Source: Bacteroidota bacterium
GTDB taxonomy: Bacteria > Bacteroidota > Bacteroidia > Bacteroidales > GCA-2748055
NCBI GenBank assembly: GCA_024244665.1
Contig: JAAEOI010000061.1
Span: 1 to 64,000 of the forward strand
Direction of reading: 5' to 3'
Length of the DNA: 64,000 nucleotides
The notes beneath the pieces are model-generated. The model did not search any database. It was not told where the DNA came from and was given only the letters and a program-made list of their open reading frames with translations. The translations under genes and the position numbers were made by a program. Positions 55,616 to 64,000 of the stretch are shown in pieces (within the stretch, counting starts at the first letter, position 1; every line of letters starts with the position of its first letter).

Positions 55616-56170
55616 TCACCCCCCCTCAAAAGAGTAAATTGACTCAATATTATATGCAGCGAGCTTTTTTCGTCCTGCTAGCTCAGGTAGTTCAACCAGG
55701 AACAATATTTTCTCTACAATACCACCAAGCGACTCTACAAGCTTGCAACCAGCCTCTGCAGTTCCCCCGGTTGCCAGAAGATCGTCAATAATAAAAACCC
55801 TCTCTCCGGGTCGAATGGCATCCTCATGAATCTCCAATGCGTCTTCGCCATACTCCAGCTGATATGCAATCTTTCTTTTCTTAGCGGGAAGCTTGCCTGC
55901 CTTTCTGACCATCACAATACCTCCCCCGATCCTCCCTGAAATAGCACCAGCAAGAAGAAATCCTCTTGCCTCAATGGCCACCAGTTTATCGACCGGTGGC
56001 TCATTACCATTTTCACAAACTGAAGCCGAAAGCAAATTTGTGACAATGCCCATGGCCTTCGCATCCTGAAACACAGTTGTAAGGTCACGAAAAACAATTC
56101 CCTCTTTTGGATGGTCCTCGATGGACCGGGTAATTTCCTTTAAATAGTTGATGCTTTCTTCCCGATTCAT
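55616..56170 (-). CDS. apt: Adenine phosphoribosyltransferase
   Basis: The protein is 184 aa from the ATG at 56170 (MNREESINYLKEITRSIEDH); the longer frame adds 10 residues without support. The family motifs are HPKEGIVFRDLTTV, AIEARGFLLAGA and the PRPP loop VFIIDDLLATGGTA near residue 130. It makes AMP from adenine. The next gene upstream is mnmG, about 40 bp away. Confidence 0.93.
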   Translation of the reverse strand: MNREESINYLKEITRSIEDHPKEGIVFRDLTTVFQDAKAMGIVTNLLSASVCENGNEPPVDKLVAIEARGFLLAGAISGRIGGGIVMVRKAGKLPAKKRKIAYQLEYGEDALEIHEDAIRPGERVFIIDDLLATGGTAEAGCKLVESLGGIVEKILFLVELPELAGRKKLAAYNIESIYSFEGG

Positions 56171-56206
56171 TCTACTAAATTTTCTTGAAATATGTTCCAC
56201 GTGGAA

Positions 56207-58081
56207 CTATCTGCCCATATAAATTAATAACACGCTTATGTCACTTGGAGAAACACCTGAAATTCTCGATGCCTGTCCTATATTCCGTGGACGAATCCTG
56301 GACAATTTTTGCCTGGCTTCGGTTGAAATGCTTTTCAATATATTATAATCAAAGTATTCATCAAGCTTAATTTTCTCCAATCTTTTAATCTTATCAGCCA
56401 TCTGTCTTTCTCTGCTTATGTATCCTTCATACTTAATAGAAATCTCTACTGATTCAATTACCTCCTCTACCCGGCTTCTACAAGCTTCGCTTATCTCCTT
56501 CAATTCCGGGATAAGGGAGATCAGATCTTTAAGCCGAACCTGAGGCCTCCTGGTCACATCAATCAATTTCATTTTCTGCTTCAGGGGAGATGTTCCCACG
56601 TTTTCCAATAATTCATTTATCTCCTCCGGGGCTATACTGAGATTCTTAAGAACATCCTCGAATCGCTTAATCAAATCTCTCTTCTCCTTCAAAAGATCGA
56701 TCCTCTCCTTTCCAGCCAGGCCTATCTCAGCACTAAGTTCAGAAAGTCTTTCATCTGCATTATCCTGCCTTAGCAGAATCCTGTATTCGGCCCTGGAGGT
56801 AAACATCCGGTAAGGTTCATCCACACCTTTGGTCACCAGATCATCAATCAAAACTCCGATATAAGCCTGGTCACGTCCAAGTACAAACTCCTGGTCCCCG
56901 AGAATTTTCAGGCTTGCATTGATCCCGGCCATCAATCCCTGTGCGGCAGCTTCTTCATATCCCGTTGTTCCGTTCACCTGTCCGGCAAAATAGAGATTCG
57001 CAAGGTTCCTTGTTTCAAGAGTATGATAAAGCTGTGTTGGAGGATAGTAGTCATATTCGATCGCATAGCCCGGCCTGAAAATCTTAACATCCTCGAGGCC
57101 CTCAATTTCCTTCATTGCCTTATATTGAACAGCCCATGGAAGTGAGGAGGAGAAACCATTAATATAGTATTCAACCGTAGTAAAACCCTCAGGCTCCAGG
57201 AAAAGCTGGTGTTCCTCTTTATCAGAAAAAGTAACAATTTTATCTTCGATACTGGGACAATACCTGGGGCCAATACTCTCAATACTTCCATTGAACATGG
57301 GACTCTCATTAAAACCTCTCTCCAGCTCCGAATGAACAGTCAGATTGGTATAGGCAATATAGCAGCTTCTATGCGAAGTATAATCTACATCATAATCAAG
57401 GAAACTGAACTTCCTACCCTCCGACTCTCCCTCTTGCTTCTGCAACTTATTAAAATCAATACTTCTTCCATCGAGTCGAGCAGAGGTGCCCGTTTTCATC
57501 CTCCCTACTTCAAATCCATGTTCTCTAAGTTGTTCGCTAATTCCTGAAGCAGGAGGTTCCCCCATCCGACCACCCTCCATCTTCACGCCCCCAACATGCA
57601 TCAATCCATTGATAAATGTACCAGCAGTAAGGATTACCTTTTTAGCTCTGAATTCAATGCCCATCAAGGTAATAACTCCCTTAACAGCAGAGCCTTCAAT
57701 AACCAGACTTACAACCTTGTCCTGCCAGAATTCGAGGCTTTTAACACTCTCCAGCATCTTCCTCCACTCCAGGGTAAACAGAGTTCTGTCACACTGAGCC
57801 CGGGGGCTCCACATGGCTGGTCCTTTACTTCTGTTCAATAATCTGTATTGAATCATAGATAAATCGGTGGCAATACCAGAATACCCACCAATGGCGTCTA
57901 TCTCTCTCACTATCTGACCCTTAGCTACGCCACCCATTGCAGGATTGCACGACATAGAGGCAAATTTGGTCATATCCATAGTGATCAGGAGTGTTTTACT
58001 ACCCAAATTGCCGGCAGCAGCAGCAGCTTCACAACCGGCGTGACCGCCGCCAACCACAATTACATCATATTCCTGAATCAT
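56207..58081 (-). CDS. mnmG: tRNA uridine-34 carboxymethylaminomethyl enzyme MnmG (GidA)
   Basis: The 624-aa protein has an FAD site VVVGGGHAGCEAAAAAGNLG at the N-terminus, MSCNPAMGGVAKGQIVREID, and the C-terminal tRNA-binding helical domain (INSEATARQK-like STEARQKLSRIRPRNIGQAS). It works with MnmE on wobble uridines. It overlaps nothing and lies 1 bp after ybeY. Confidence 0.96.
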   Translation of the reverse strand: MIQEYDVIVVGGGHAGCEAAAAAGNLGSKTLLITMDMTKFASMSCNPAMGGVAKGQIVREIDAIGGYSGIATDLSMIQYRLLNRSKGPAMWSPRAQCDRTLFTLEWRKMLESVKSLEFWQDKVVSLVIEGSAVKGVITLMGIEFRAKKVILTAGTFINGLMHVGGVKMEGGRMGEPPASGISEQLREHGFEVGRMKTGTSARLDGRSIDFNKLQKQEGESEGRKFSFLDYDVDYTSHRSCYIAYTNLTVHSELERGFNESPMFNGSIESIGPRYCPSIEDKIVTFSDKEEHQLFLEPEGFTTVEYYINGFSSSLPWAVQYKAMKEIEGLEDVKIFRPGYAIEYDYYPPTQLYHTLETRNLANLYFAGQVNGTTGYEEAAAQGLMAGINASLKILGDQEFVLGRDQAYIGVLIDDLVTKGVDEPYRMFTSRAEYRILLRQDNADERLSELSAEIGLAGKERIDLLKEKRDLIKRFEDVLKNLSIAPEEINELLENVGTSPLKQKMKLIDVTRRPQVRLKDLISLIPELKEISEACRSRVEEVIESVEISIKYEGYISRERQMADKIKRLEKIKLDEYFDYNILKSISTEARQKLSRIRPRNIGQASRISGVSPSDISVLLIYMGR

Positions 58082-58082
58082 T

Positions 58083-58508
58083 TTACTCCTCTTTCAACCA
58101 CAAATGTAATGCATCATTTTCCAATTTCCGCATCACCTTCTTCTCAGCCTCGCTTGCATCATTATAAGCAATAAGATGCAGTACTCCGTGAACCATGACC
58201 CTTCTAAGCTCATCATCAAAACTTTCACTGTAGGATTCAGCATTAATCCTCACCTGGTCAACACTGATAAATACATCTCCAGAAATATGATCCTCTTCCG
58301 AATAATCGAAGGTAATCACATCAGTAAAACAATCGTGGTATAAATACTCCCGGTTCATATCCCTGAGAGAGGGATTCGAAGTGAATATAAAATTGATTGA
58401 ACCGGTAACCCTTTCATGAGCAGAAACACAGCTCCTTATCCAGGCTTTATGGAGATTCTTATTCTGTAAGTCAAATTCAATTTTCAGGCTATGAAAGTGA
58501 ATGGCCAC
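58083..58508 (-). CDS. ybeY: Endoribonuclease YbeY
   Basis: The 141-aa protein has LRRVMVHGVLHLIAYNDASE. Two His of the HGxxHxxGYDH zinc motif are kept, while the third ligand position reads ND instead of DH, a change common in Bacteroidota, where Asp may replace His. It matures rRNA 3' ends. It abuts the ATP-binding protein gene (one base overlap). Confidence 0.88.
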   Translation of the reverse strand: MAIHFHSLKIEFDLQNKNLHKAWIRSCVSAHERVTGSINFIFTSNPSLRDMNREYLYHDCFTDVITFDYSEEDHISGDVFISVDQVRINAESYSESFDDELRRVMVHGVLHLIAYNDASEAEKKVMRKLENDALHLWLKEE

Positions 58509-58915
58509 TAGAGTCTGAACTTCAGCACAACAATTCTGCCATCTTCCATATAGAGGATTTCATCGGAGAGACGCTCCATCAAAAATATTCCCCGTCCATT
58601 AATTTTTTCAAGGTTTTCAGGAGCCGTGGGATCAGGAATGTTCATGTGGTCAAAGCCCTGGCCCTGATCCTCTATATGAACCAATAACTCCTTTTCAATA
58701 TATTCAATCTCTATCTTTACCTTCTTACCAGGATCAGATTGGTTACCATGGATAATTGCATTGTTAGTGGCTTCCATAGTGGCTACAAGTACATTTCCAT
58801 ACACTTCATCACTCAAATCCAGTTCAATGGAGAGCTCATCAATCGCCTTTTCCACAATACGAAGATTTGCAATTTCAGAAGGAAAGTTCAGATCTTTTCT
58901 CATAACATATTTCAA
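58508..58915 (-). CDS. RsbW-like ATP-binding anti-sigma regulator
   Basis: This 135-aa HATPase_c protein has VATMEATNNAIIHGNQ (N box), VHIEDQGQGFDH (G1 box) and GRGIFLMERLSDEI (G2 box). The family comprises serine kinases or anti-sigma factors that work with STAS-domain antagonists, but none is adjacent. It is in one cluster with ybeY and mnmG. Confidence 0.82.
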   Translation of the reverse strand: MKYVMRKDLNFPSEIANLRIVEKAIDELSIELDLSDEVYGNVLVATMEATNNAIIHGNQSDPGKKVKIEIEYIEKELLVHIEDQGQGFDHMNIPDPTAPENLEKINGRGIFLMERLSDEILYMEDGRIVVLKFRL

Positions 58916-58959
58916 TGGACTCTTCTTATACGGCTATCCATTTGAAAAGTTCCAAAAAT

Positions 58960-60150
58960 CTAATATTTGCTAAGCCAATCCTCCGGGTTAAGGAAATTCC
59001 TTTCCTGCCACACCTCGAAATGAATCATGGATACCTGATGGGCCTCATCTGTGAAGGCGTCTCCAATGGTCTCCTTGGTAAGAACCTTATCCCCACTCTT
59101 GACCCTTACCTTTACAACATTCTGATACACTGACAAATACTGTCCATGTCTAATCAAAACTGTGTAGTTAGCACCAGTGATCGCAAATACCTTGGTTACC
59201 TCCCCATCAAATACAGCACGGACCTTTGTGCCAGGTGCGCTGTTAATATCAATGCCATTATTCGATAAACTAGAACCCACCAATCCGGGGAACTCATAAA
59301 GACCAAAACTTGTGGTAATAATACCCTTGGCCACAGGCCAGGGAAGTTTCCCTTTGTTCTTCCTGAAATCATTCCCCACCAGCACCTGCTCCGGGGTCAT
59401 GGCAGCATATACGTTACCTGCACTGACCTTCCTGGCCTCCTCTTCAATAATCCTCCTAATTTCAGATTCAAGCTCCCTGGCTATCCTCTCCTTCTCTTCT
59501 ATCTGTTTCTTCAGCCTCGACTCCTGCCTGCGAAGATCCTCTATCATATTGGATTTCTGTCTTCTCTCACCAAGCAGTTTCTCCTGCTCGCCATCCTTCA
59601 GTTCCATCACATCCAGCTTCTCGCTCCTCAACACTTCCAGATTCTTGCTTTTTTGGTCCAGCTCTTTCATAAACAGCTCAATCTGCCTGGCTTTCTGAAC
59701 CCTGTACTCACCTATATACTTAAGGTATTTATAACGTTGATATGATTGTGAAATGGAGGACCCGGCCAGAATATACATCATCTTTTCATAGCTGGTATGA
59801 TTCCTGTAAGCATAATAGATCAACCTTGCATACTCATGCCTGTTTATCTCATTTTCATCTTCAAGTTTCTCGATTTCCGCCCTCGTAAGCACAATATCGT
59901 TGTCAATAATTTTCACCTCCCTCTCAAGGGTAGCGATCAGTTGCGCCCTGGAATTGATCCCCTTTTGAAGCAGTCTGAGCTGCTGTACCGAACCCACACG
60001 CTTCTGCAAGGTTTTTTTCATCAGTTCCCTGGCCAGCTTAATCTCCTCAAAAGCCTTTTGCTTCTGTGACTGAAGATCCTCCTTAGATTGGCTCTGCAGT
60101 GCAGCAAATGCAACCAGTAACAATACGATTATGCAGATTTGCCTTCTCAT
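58960..60150 (-). CDS. EnvC-like murein hydrolase activator (degenerate LytM)
   Basis: The 396-aa protein has a signal peptide (IIVLLLVAFAALQSQ), long coiled coils (residues ~20-260, QKAFEEIKLARELMKKTLQK and so on) and a C-terminal LytM/M23 domain. In the domain the first zinc ligand is lost (NNGIDI instead of HxGiDi), while the late HFEVW is kept. EnvC-type proteins with such losses do not cut peptidoglycan but activate amidases at division sites. The upstream DUF4292 gene ends at its start codon. Confidence 0.85.
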   Translation of the reverse strand: MRRQICIIVLLLVAFAALQSQSKEDLQSQKQKAFEEIKLARELMKKTLQKRVGSVQQLRLLQKGINSRAQLIATLEREVKIIDNDIVLTRAEIEKLEDENEINRHEYARLIYYAYRNHTSYEKMMYILAGSSISQSYQRYKYLKYIGEYRVQKARQIELFMKELDQKSKNLEVLRSEKLDVMELKDGEQEKLLGERRQKSNMIEDLRRQESRLKKQIEEKERIARELESEIRRIIEEEARKVSAGNVYAAMTPEQVLVGNDFRKNKGKLPWPVAKGIITTSFGLYEFPGLVGSSLSNNGIDINSAPGTKVRAVFDGEVTKVFAITGANYTVLIRHGQYLSVYQNVVKVRVKSGDKVLTKETIGDAFTDEAHQVSMIHFEVWQERNFLNPEDWLSKY

Positions 60151-60908
60151 TAAAAATTAACAAAAGAGTATTTTCTCTGGTTTACATCCATCTTTACCTC
60201 TATCGACCGGTTATAGGATACCTCTCCTCCTTTTGCAACAATCTCAAATTCATCAACCATGAAATTGGAATAGATAATAAATCCCTCTTCGCCCTTTTCT
60301 CCCATAAAAAATTTTCCTGTCTCGGTCTGCAGATACTCGAATTCTTCCAATAACAGTGTATGACGATCCAGTAAGATATTCTTCTTCAAATGTGGTTCGT
60401 TGAATTGAAATTCCAGGTGAAAAAAATTAGTTTCCTTAGCATCATCAATGTCATCGCAAAGGAAATACCTTGAGACCAGGTTCTGGATATCTGAGTAGTT
60501 GACAGGATTCTGATAACCCAGTCTTCTTCTCACCGGTGACCTGTAAACAATTTTGTTGATGCGGTCGATCACCCTGATGGTATCCCCGTCTACTGCAGCC
60601 CTGATAATCTCAAAACCATTATTTACCGCCGACATATAGATAAGAGAATCTTTAAGGGCGTATATGGTCACCTGAGCCTGGTACCTGCGTTTGCTGGTAA
60701 TAAACATAGTCTCTGCCTTACTGATCAGAACACTATTAATGGTATCATAAGCTCCACATAACTCCCCGAGTCCTTTCATACCCACAAGAGCAGGGGTCTC
60801 TGCAGGCTCGACCGGCGCCTCCTTTTCAGTAACCCCACGGCTAACCCCACACTGTGTCAGAACCAGGCCTGACATTAAGTAGAGTGCAAAGTGGAATATT
60901 CTATTCAT
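60150..60908 (-). CDS. DUF4292 lipoprotein
   Basis: The protein is 252 aa from the ATG at 60908 (MNRIFHFALYLMSGLVLTQC, lipobox LTQC); the longer frame would place 18 residues before the signal. A LolA/LolB-like strand pattern (YQAQVTIYALKDSLIYMSAV, GDTIRVIDRINKIVYRS) fits DUF4292. It probably sits in the outer membrane's inner leaflet; the function is unknown. It overlaps the TPR gene by 8 bp and the EnvC gene by one base. Confidence 0.78.
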   Translation of the reverse strand: MNRIFHFALYLMSGLVLTQCGVSRGVTEKEAPVEPAETPALVGMKGLGELCGAYDTINSVLISKAETMFITSKRRYQAQVTIYALKDSLIYMSAVNNGFEIIRAAVDGDTIRVIDRINKIVYRSPVRRRLGYQNPVNYSDIQNLVSRYFLCDDIDDAKETNFFHLEFQFNEPHLKKNILLDRHTLLLEEFEYLQTETGKFFMGEKGEEGFIIYSNFMVDEFEIVAKGGEVSYNRSIEVKMDVNQRKYSFVNF

Positions 60909-62604
60909 TATCTTTCCTGTCAAGCAATTCCATTTTCTCTTCAAGTATCTCCCTGTCTCCACCCAACACCAAAGCTTTTGAATAATAGGTCCGTGCCACC
61001 TTTTTGCTTTTCAATGCTACCTGAATATCTCCGGCATGCTCATTCACGTCTGGATCATTTTCTCCGCCCTTATCCATAGCCATCAGGATATACTTCTCTG
61101 CCTCCTCAAACTCTTCAAGCCTGAAAAGTACCCATGCATAGGTATCCAGAAAGGTAGCATTATCCGGGTTATTATCAATGGCCTTACGGCTCCAGATCTT
61201 TGCCTCATCCAGCTTTTCTCCCCTTTCTGCAAGGTAGTAAGAGTAATTATTCAATATCATATAATTTTCGGGTTCATCCTCAATCAGTGCTTCAAAAATG
61301 GAGTCTGAAACCGGAAAATCCCCAAGCCTGTAATAGCCTTCTGCAATGAGCATTTTTGCCTGGGAAGCGTACTCTGCCGAAGAAAACCCATCCATGCAGA
61401 TCCCTTCAAAATTATGAATGAGCTCCTGATGCTTATTCAACTCATACAGTCCTATTCCTCTGAAAAACCTGATATCCAGGCTATCAGGATAAATCTTCAT
61501 TGCAGTTCCTGTAATAACCACAAGCTCCTCGTTCAATCCTCCGGCATTAGCCAGCAGGATTGCCTGCATATAGAGCGGATAACTGCTGCCACCCTTCCTC
61601 AGGTATGCCTTTAAATGCCAATAGGCCTTATCATAGCTCCTGTGTGTTATATAGAATTCAGAAGCCAATAAGCGGGCATCATGCTCCTCAGGATGCGACT
61701 TAATCAAGACCTCCAGCAGGTTCTCTAACTCCCCAGAGTAGCCTGTAACAAATTTTTCCTCAGAAAAATAGTAGGATAGTATGGCCATTTTCCTGCGGGC
61801 ATCAATCATGTTGCTGGTAAATGATTTTGTCAGAAAGATGAAGCAGCTATCGTATTTCTCCCTTTTATTGTAATAATCCGTAAGATTGGTAAGTGCGAAA
61901 ATATTGCTGCTATCAACCTCCAGCATATCAAGGTAGTAACGGGCTGCCTTTTCCTCCTTTCCGCTTTTCATACAGAGTTCGGCTGCCACGATCCTGAATT
62001 GAATCGTTTCGGGAAAAAGCACCATCACCTTCTCCAGTTCAAGGAGAGCCAGCTCATACTCCTCGTCACTCTCATAAATAGAGGCTTTTAGAAGGGTTAC
62101 CTTTTCACTGAACCCCTTTTCCTTCTCAATTCTTTCAAGGGTTTTAATCGCCTTCTTATGCTTATCCTGACTTAAATATACCGTCGCGAGCTGGTACTCC
62201 CACTCCACCTCTCTCTGGTCCAATTTTACCTTCTCCTTAAGGATGATCTCCATCTCTTCATATTTCTCTCCGACACCCAGAGCGTTCAGGTAGGCCAAAA
62301 CGTACCACTTGTTTCCAGGATCCAGCTCATAGGCCTTCCTAAGATTTGAGGTTGCAAGTTCCACTTGTTTGGACATCAGGTATATTCCCCCCAATTCATA
62401 ATAGGCTACCTGGCAATCGGGTTTCTCCTTAATAACGAGTCTGTATAACTTAACAGCTTCCGATACATTCCCCAGGTTCTTCTGCTTCACCGCCTCTATA
62501 AGGGCATATTGATAATCATTATTCCCCTGCTCATGTTGCCCAAGGGACACCTGACTGGTGAACACCCCCAGAACGACTGCAAAAATATATATAACTCTCC
62601 TCAT
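60901..62604 (-). CDS. TPR-repeat protein, exported
   Basis: The 567-aa protein has a signal peptide (VIYIFAVVLGVFTSQVSLGQ) and about 12-14 tetratricopeptide units, including VAYYELGGIYLMSKQVELA, WEYQLATVYLSQDKHKKA and TFLDTYAWVLFRLEEFEEAE. It acts as a periplasmic scaffold; the operon with DUF4292 and EnvC suggests a role at the envelope, which is inference. Confidence 0.82.
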   Translation of the reverse strand: MRRVIYIFAVVLGVFTSQVSLGQHEQGNNDYQYALIEAVKQKNLGNVSEAVKLYRLVIKEKPDCQVAYYELGGIYLMSKQVELATSNLRKAYELDPGNKWYVLAYLNALGVGEKYEEMEIILKEKVKLDQREVEWEYQLATVYLSQDKHKKAIKTLERIEKEKGFSEKVTLLKASIYESDEEYELALLELEKVMVLFPETIQFRIVAAELCMKSGKEEKAARYYLDMLEVDSSNIFALTNLTDYYNKREKYDSCFIFLTKSFTSNMIDARRKMAILSYYFSEEKFVTGYSGELENLLEVLIKSHPEEHDARLLASEFYITHRSYDKAYWHLKAYLRKGGSSYPLYMQAILLANAGGLNEELVVITGTAMKIYPDSLDIRFFRGIGLYELNKHQELIHNFEGICMDGFSSAEYASQAKMLIAEGYYRLGDFPVSDSIFEALIEDEPENYMILNNYSYYLAERGEKLDEAKIWSRKAIDNNPDNATFLDTYAWVLFRLEEFEEAEKYILMAMDKGGENDPDVNEHAGDIQVALKSKKVARTYYSKALVLGGDREILEEKMELLDRKDNE

Positions 62605-62637
62605 GTAAATGATCTCCTTCCTTAATAATAACGAAAC

Positions 62638-63072
62638 CTAACGGTTTCCCGTATGCCCGAATCCCCCGGCACCCCGCTCCGAATCCTCCAGGGTATCCAC
62701 TTCATTCCAGGCTGCCATTTCAACCTTATTGATCACCATCTGGCAAATCCGCTCTCCGCTGTTCACTACAAACTCTTCCCCGGACAGATTTATCAGGATA
62801 ATACCTATTTCACCCCTGTAATCAGCATCAATTGTCCCCGGTGTGTTTACAACAGAGATTCCCTTCTTCAGTGCCAATCCGCTTCGTGGCCTTATCTGAG
62901 CCTCAAATCCAGCTGGTAACTCAATGAAGAGGCCGGTTGGTATCAAGCTGCGCTCCAGCGGCTTCAATACAACAGGTTCTTCCAGGTTAGCCCGCAGGTC
63001 CATTCCCGCCGACAACGGTGTGCTATATCCCGGAAGAGGATTCCCGGAACGGTTTACAATCTTCACTTCCAT
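62638..63072 (-). CDS. dut: Deoxyuridine triphosphatase
   Basis: The 144-aa protein has all five motifs of trimeric dUTPases: [35 protein letters not shown] and the C-terminal [10 protein letters not shown]. It hydrolyses dUTP to dUMP. It follows the flippase gene by 1 bp. Confidence 0.95.
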   Translation of the reverse strand: MEVKIVNRSGNPLPGYSTPLSAGMDLRANLEEPVVLKPLERSLIPTGLFIELPAGFEAQIRPRSGLALKKGISVVNTPGTIDADYRGEIGIILINLSGEEFVVNSGERICQMVINKVEMAAWNEVDTLEDSERGAGGFGHTGNR

Positions 63073-63073
63073 A

Positions 63074-64000
63074 CTATATCTCCTTTTTATACTTCATAAA
63101 TACCGGGCGTTCCATGAACCAAACAAACAGGATGAAACCAATCAACATCAAAAAGCTGGCCAGATCCCTTAGACGCCCAATATCCTGCAAAAATAGTTCA
63201 TTGAAAAAATATATCACAAGGGCAACAGCAATATAGGTCAATATTCTGCCTATTTTATAGGGAATGGGATAGTGTCTCCGCGACCAGAGATATGAAAGCA
63301 GTACCATCAGGCTGTAACACAAGAGGTGCCCCCAGGCCGAAGCCACATAACCATAACGGGGAATGAACAGAACGTTCACCACCACCGTCACGGTGGCCCC
63401 AATGATTACCAGTACTGCACCAAACATGGTCTTATTGGTCAATTTGTACCAGATGGAAAGGTTGAAGAAGATCCCCATCACAAGGTTTGCCATGAGAATG
63501 ACCGGAACAATATGTGATCCCTCCCTGAAGCCCTGCCCGATGAAGAGGATAAAATAATCCATATATAGATTCACCATCAGGAAAATAACCAGCCCTGCAG
63601 CCACGAAAAAATTCATCACATCGGCGTAAAGCTTCTTTGCATCTTTAGCGGCCGATTGTGCGAAGAAGAAGGGTTCGGCAGCATACTTAAACATCTGAAC
63701 AAACAAAGTCATTAATACCGCCATTTTAAAATTCGCTCCATAAATTCCCAATTGCTCCATAGGGAGCTGCTCTGCAGGAATCATATGTTTTAAAAGGATC
63801 CTGTCAAGCGCTTCATTTACAGTTCCGGCAAGTCCGGCCACCAGTAAGGGATAGGAGTATTTCAGAACCTGCTTGAGCATCGTTGCGTCAAAAGAGTATC
63901 GCAGTGCTGCAAAGATTTCCTTCGAAAGTAGTACTAACTTCACCAATGAAGCAACCATGTTGGATATCAACACGTAACCCACACCAATCTCTTCATTGTA
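63074..64000 (-). CDS. Polysaccharide flippase (MATE/Wzx-like), 5' partial
   Basis: The frame runs open past the window end, so only the C-terminal ~308 residues are seen. They contain eight or so hydrophobic segments ([38 protein letters not shown] stretches, [20 protein letters not shown]). The [10 protein letters not shown] and GIYG motifs are typical of oligosaccharide flippases, which move undecaprenyl-linked units across the inner membrane. Confidence 0.82.
   Translation of the reverse strand, partial: YNEEIGVGYVLISNMVASLVKLVLLSKEIFAALRYSFDATMLKQVLKYSYPLLVAGLAGTVNEALDRILLKHMIPAEQLPMEQLGIYGANFKMAVLMTLFVQMFKYAAEPFFFAQSAAKDAKKLYADVMNFFVAAGLVIFLMVNLYMDYFILFIGQGFREGSHIVPVILMANLVMGIFFNLSIWYKLTNKTMFGAVLVIIGATVTVVVNVLFIPRYGYVASAWGHLLCYSLMVLLSYLWSRRHYPIPYKIGRILTYIAVALVIYFFNELFLQDIGRLRDLASFLMLIGFILFVWFMERPVFMKYKKEI

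Overview
The window looks like chromosome of a Bacteroidota member, probably close to Bacteroidales/Marinilabiliales. The evidence is TAnnTTTG-type promoter boxes, weak Shine-Dalgarno sites, a DnaG whose zinc-ribbon cysteines are replaced, DUF4271 and DUF4292 proteins, PorT- and FadL-type barrels, and an OlsA/GlsA-like acyltransferase. Housekeeping genes make up most of 10.3-17.4 kb and 32.6-64 kb: mutS, polA, uvrC, dnaG, rlmN, mnmG, ybeY, apt, dut, hemD-rnpA, queD, a polyprenyl synthase, a maeB-type malic enzyme and envelope genes. Two visibly more AT-rich accessory stretches are inserted among them.

Accessory stretch 1 (about 2.1-10.2 kb) lies just downstream of a tRNA-Phe gene (minus strand). 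A roughly 80-bp block carrying the tRNA's terminator hairpin occurs next to the tRNA and again at about 8.52 and 7.09 kb, with a shorter remnant at 2.14 kb. The copies split the stretch into three cassettes: a lasso-peptide locus, a lone lipoprotein and a secreted PQQ-like propeller protein. To the left are a multiheme cytochrome c (7 CxxCH motifs visible, running off the edge) and a beta-barrel candidate.

The lasso-peptide locus is the most unusual system here. A tightly overlapping minus-strand operon encodes an HprK-like kinase, a PAPS sulfotransferase, a PqqD-like leader-binding protein (B1), a transglutaminase-like leader peptidase (B2) and a 53-aa precursor whose ATG overlaps the B2 stop. 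The predicted core starts with GGNKPQITE, giving a Gly1-Glu9 ring, and has a His/Gly-rich tail ending in Ser. The lasso cyclase is divergently transcribed and carries one in-frame TAA in its synthetase domain. No exporter is visible.

Accessory stretch 2 (about 17.4-32.4 kb) holds an intact DUF4143 ATPase, a 5'-deleted copy of it, an intact AAA+/winged-helix ATPase and a short fragment of that one, a HipBA module with three palindromic operators, an M64 peptidase lipoprotein, an esterase, a Tat-exported glycosidase, a dispersed repeat of about 50 bp in five copies, and a truncated tRNA 3' half. It ends at tRNA-Leu and tRNA-Gly. A second decay theme is internal deletion: a VOC protein, a ferredoxin-NADP reductase and the ATPase copies have all lost segments.

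In the right half, rnpA has a complete reading frame but no ATG/GTG/TTG in its expected start region. A MerR-B12 (CarH-like) regulator sits beside an ECF sigma factor at 12.3-13.9 kb and may form a light- or cobalamin-responsive pair.
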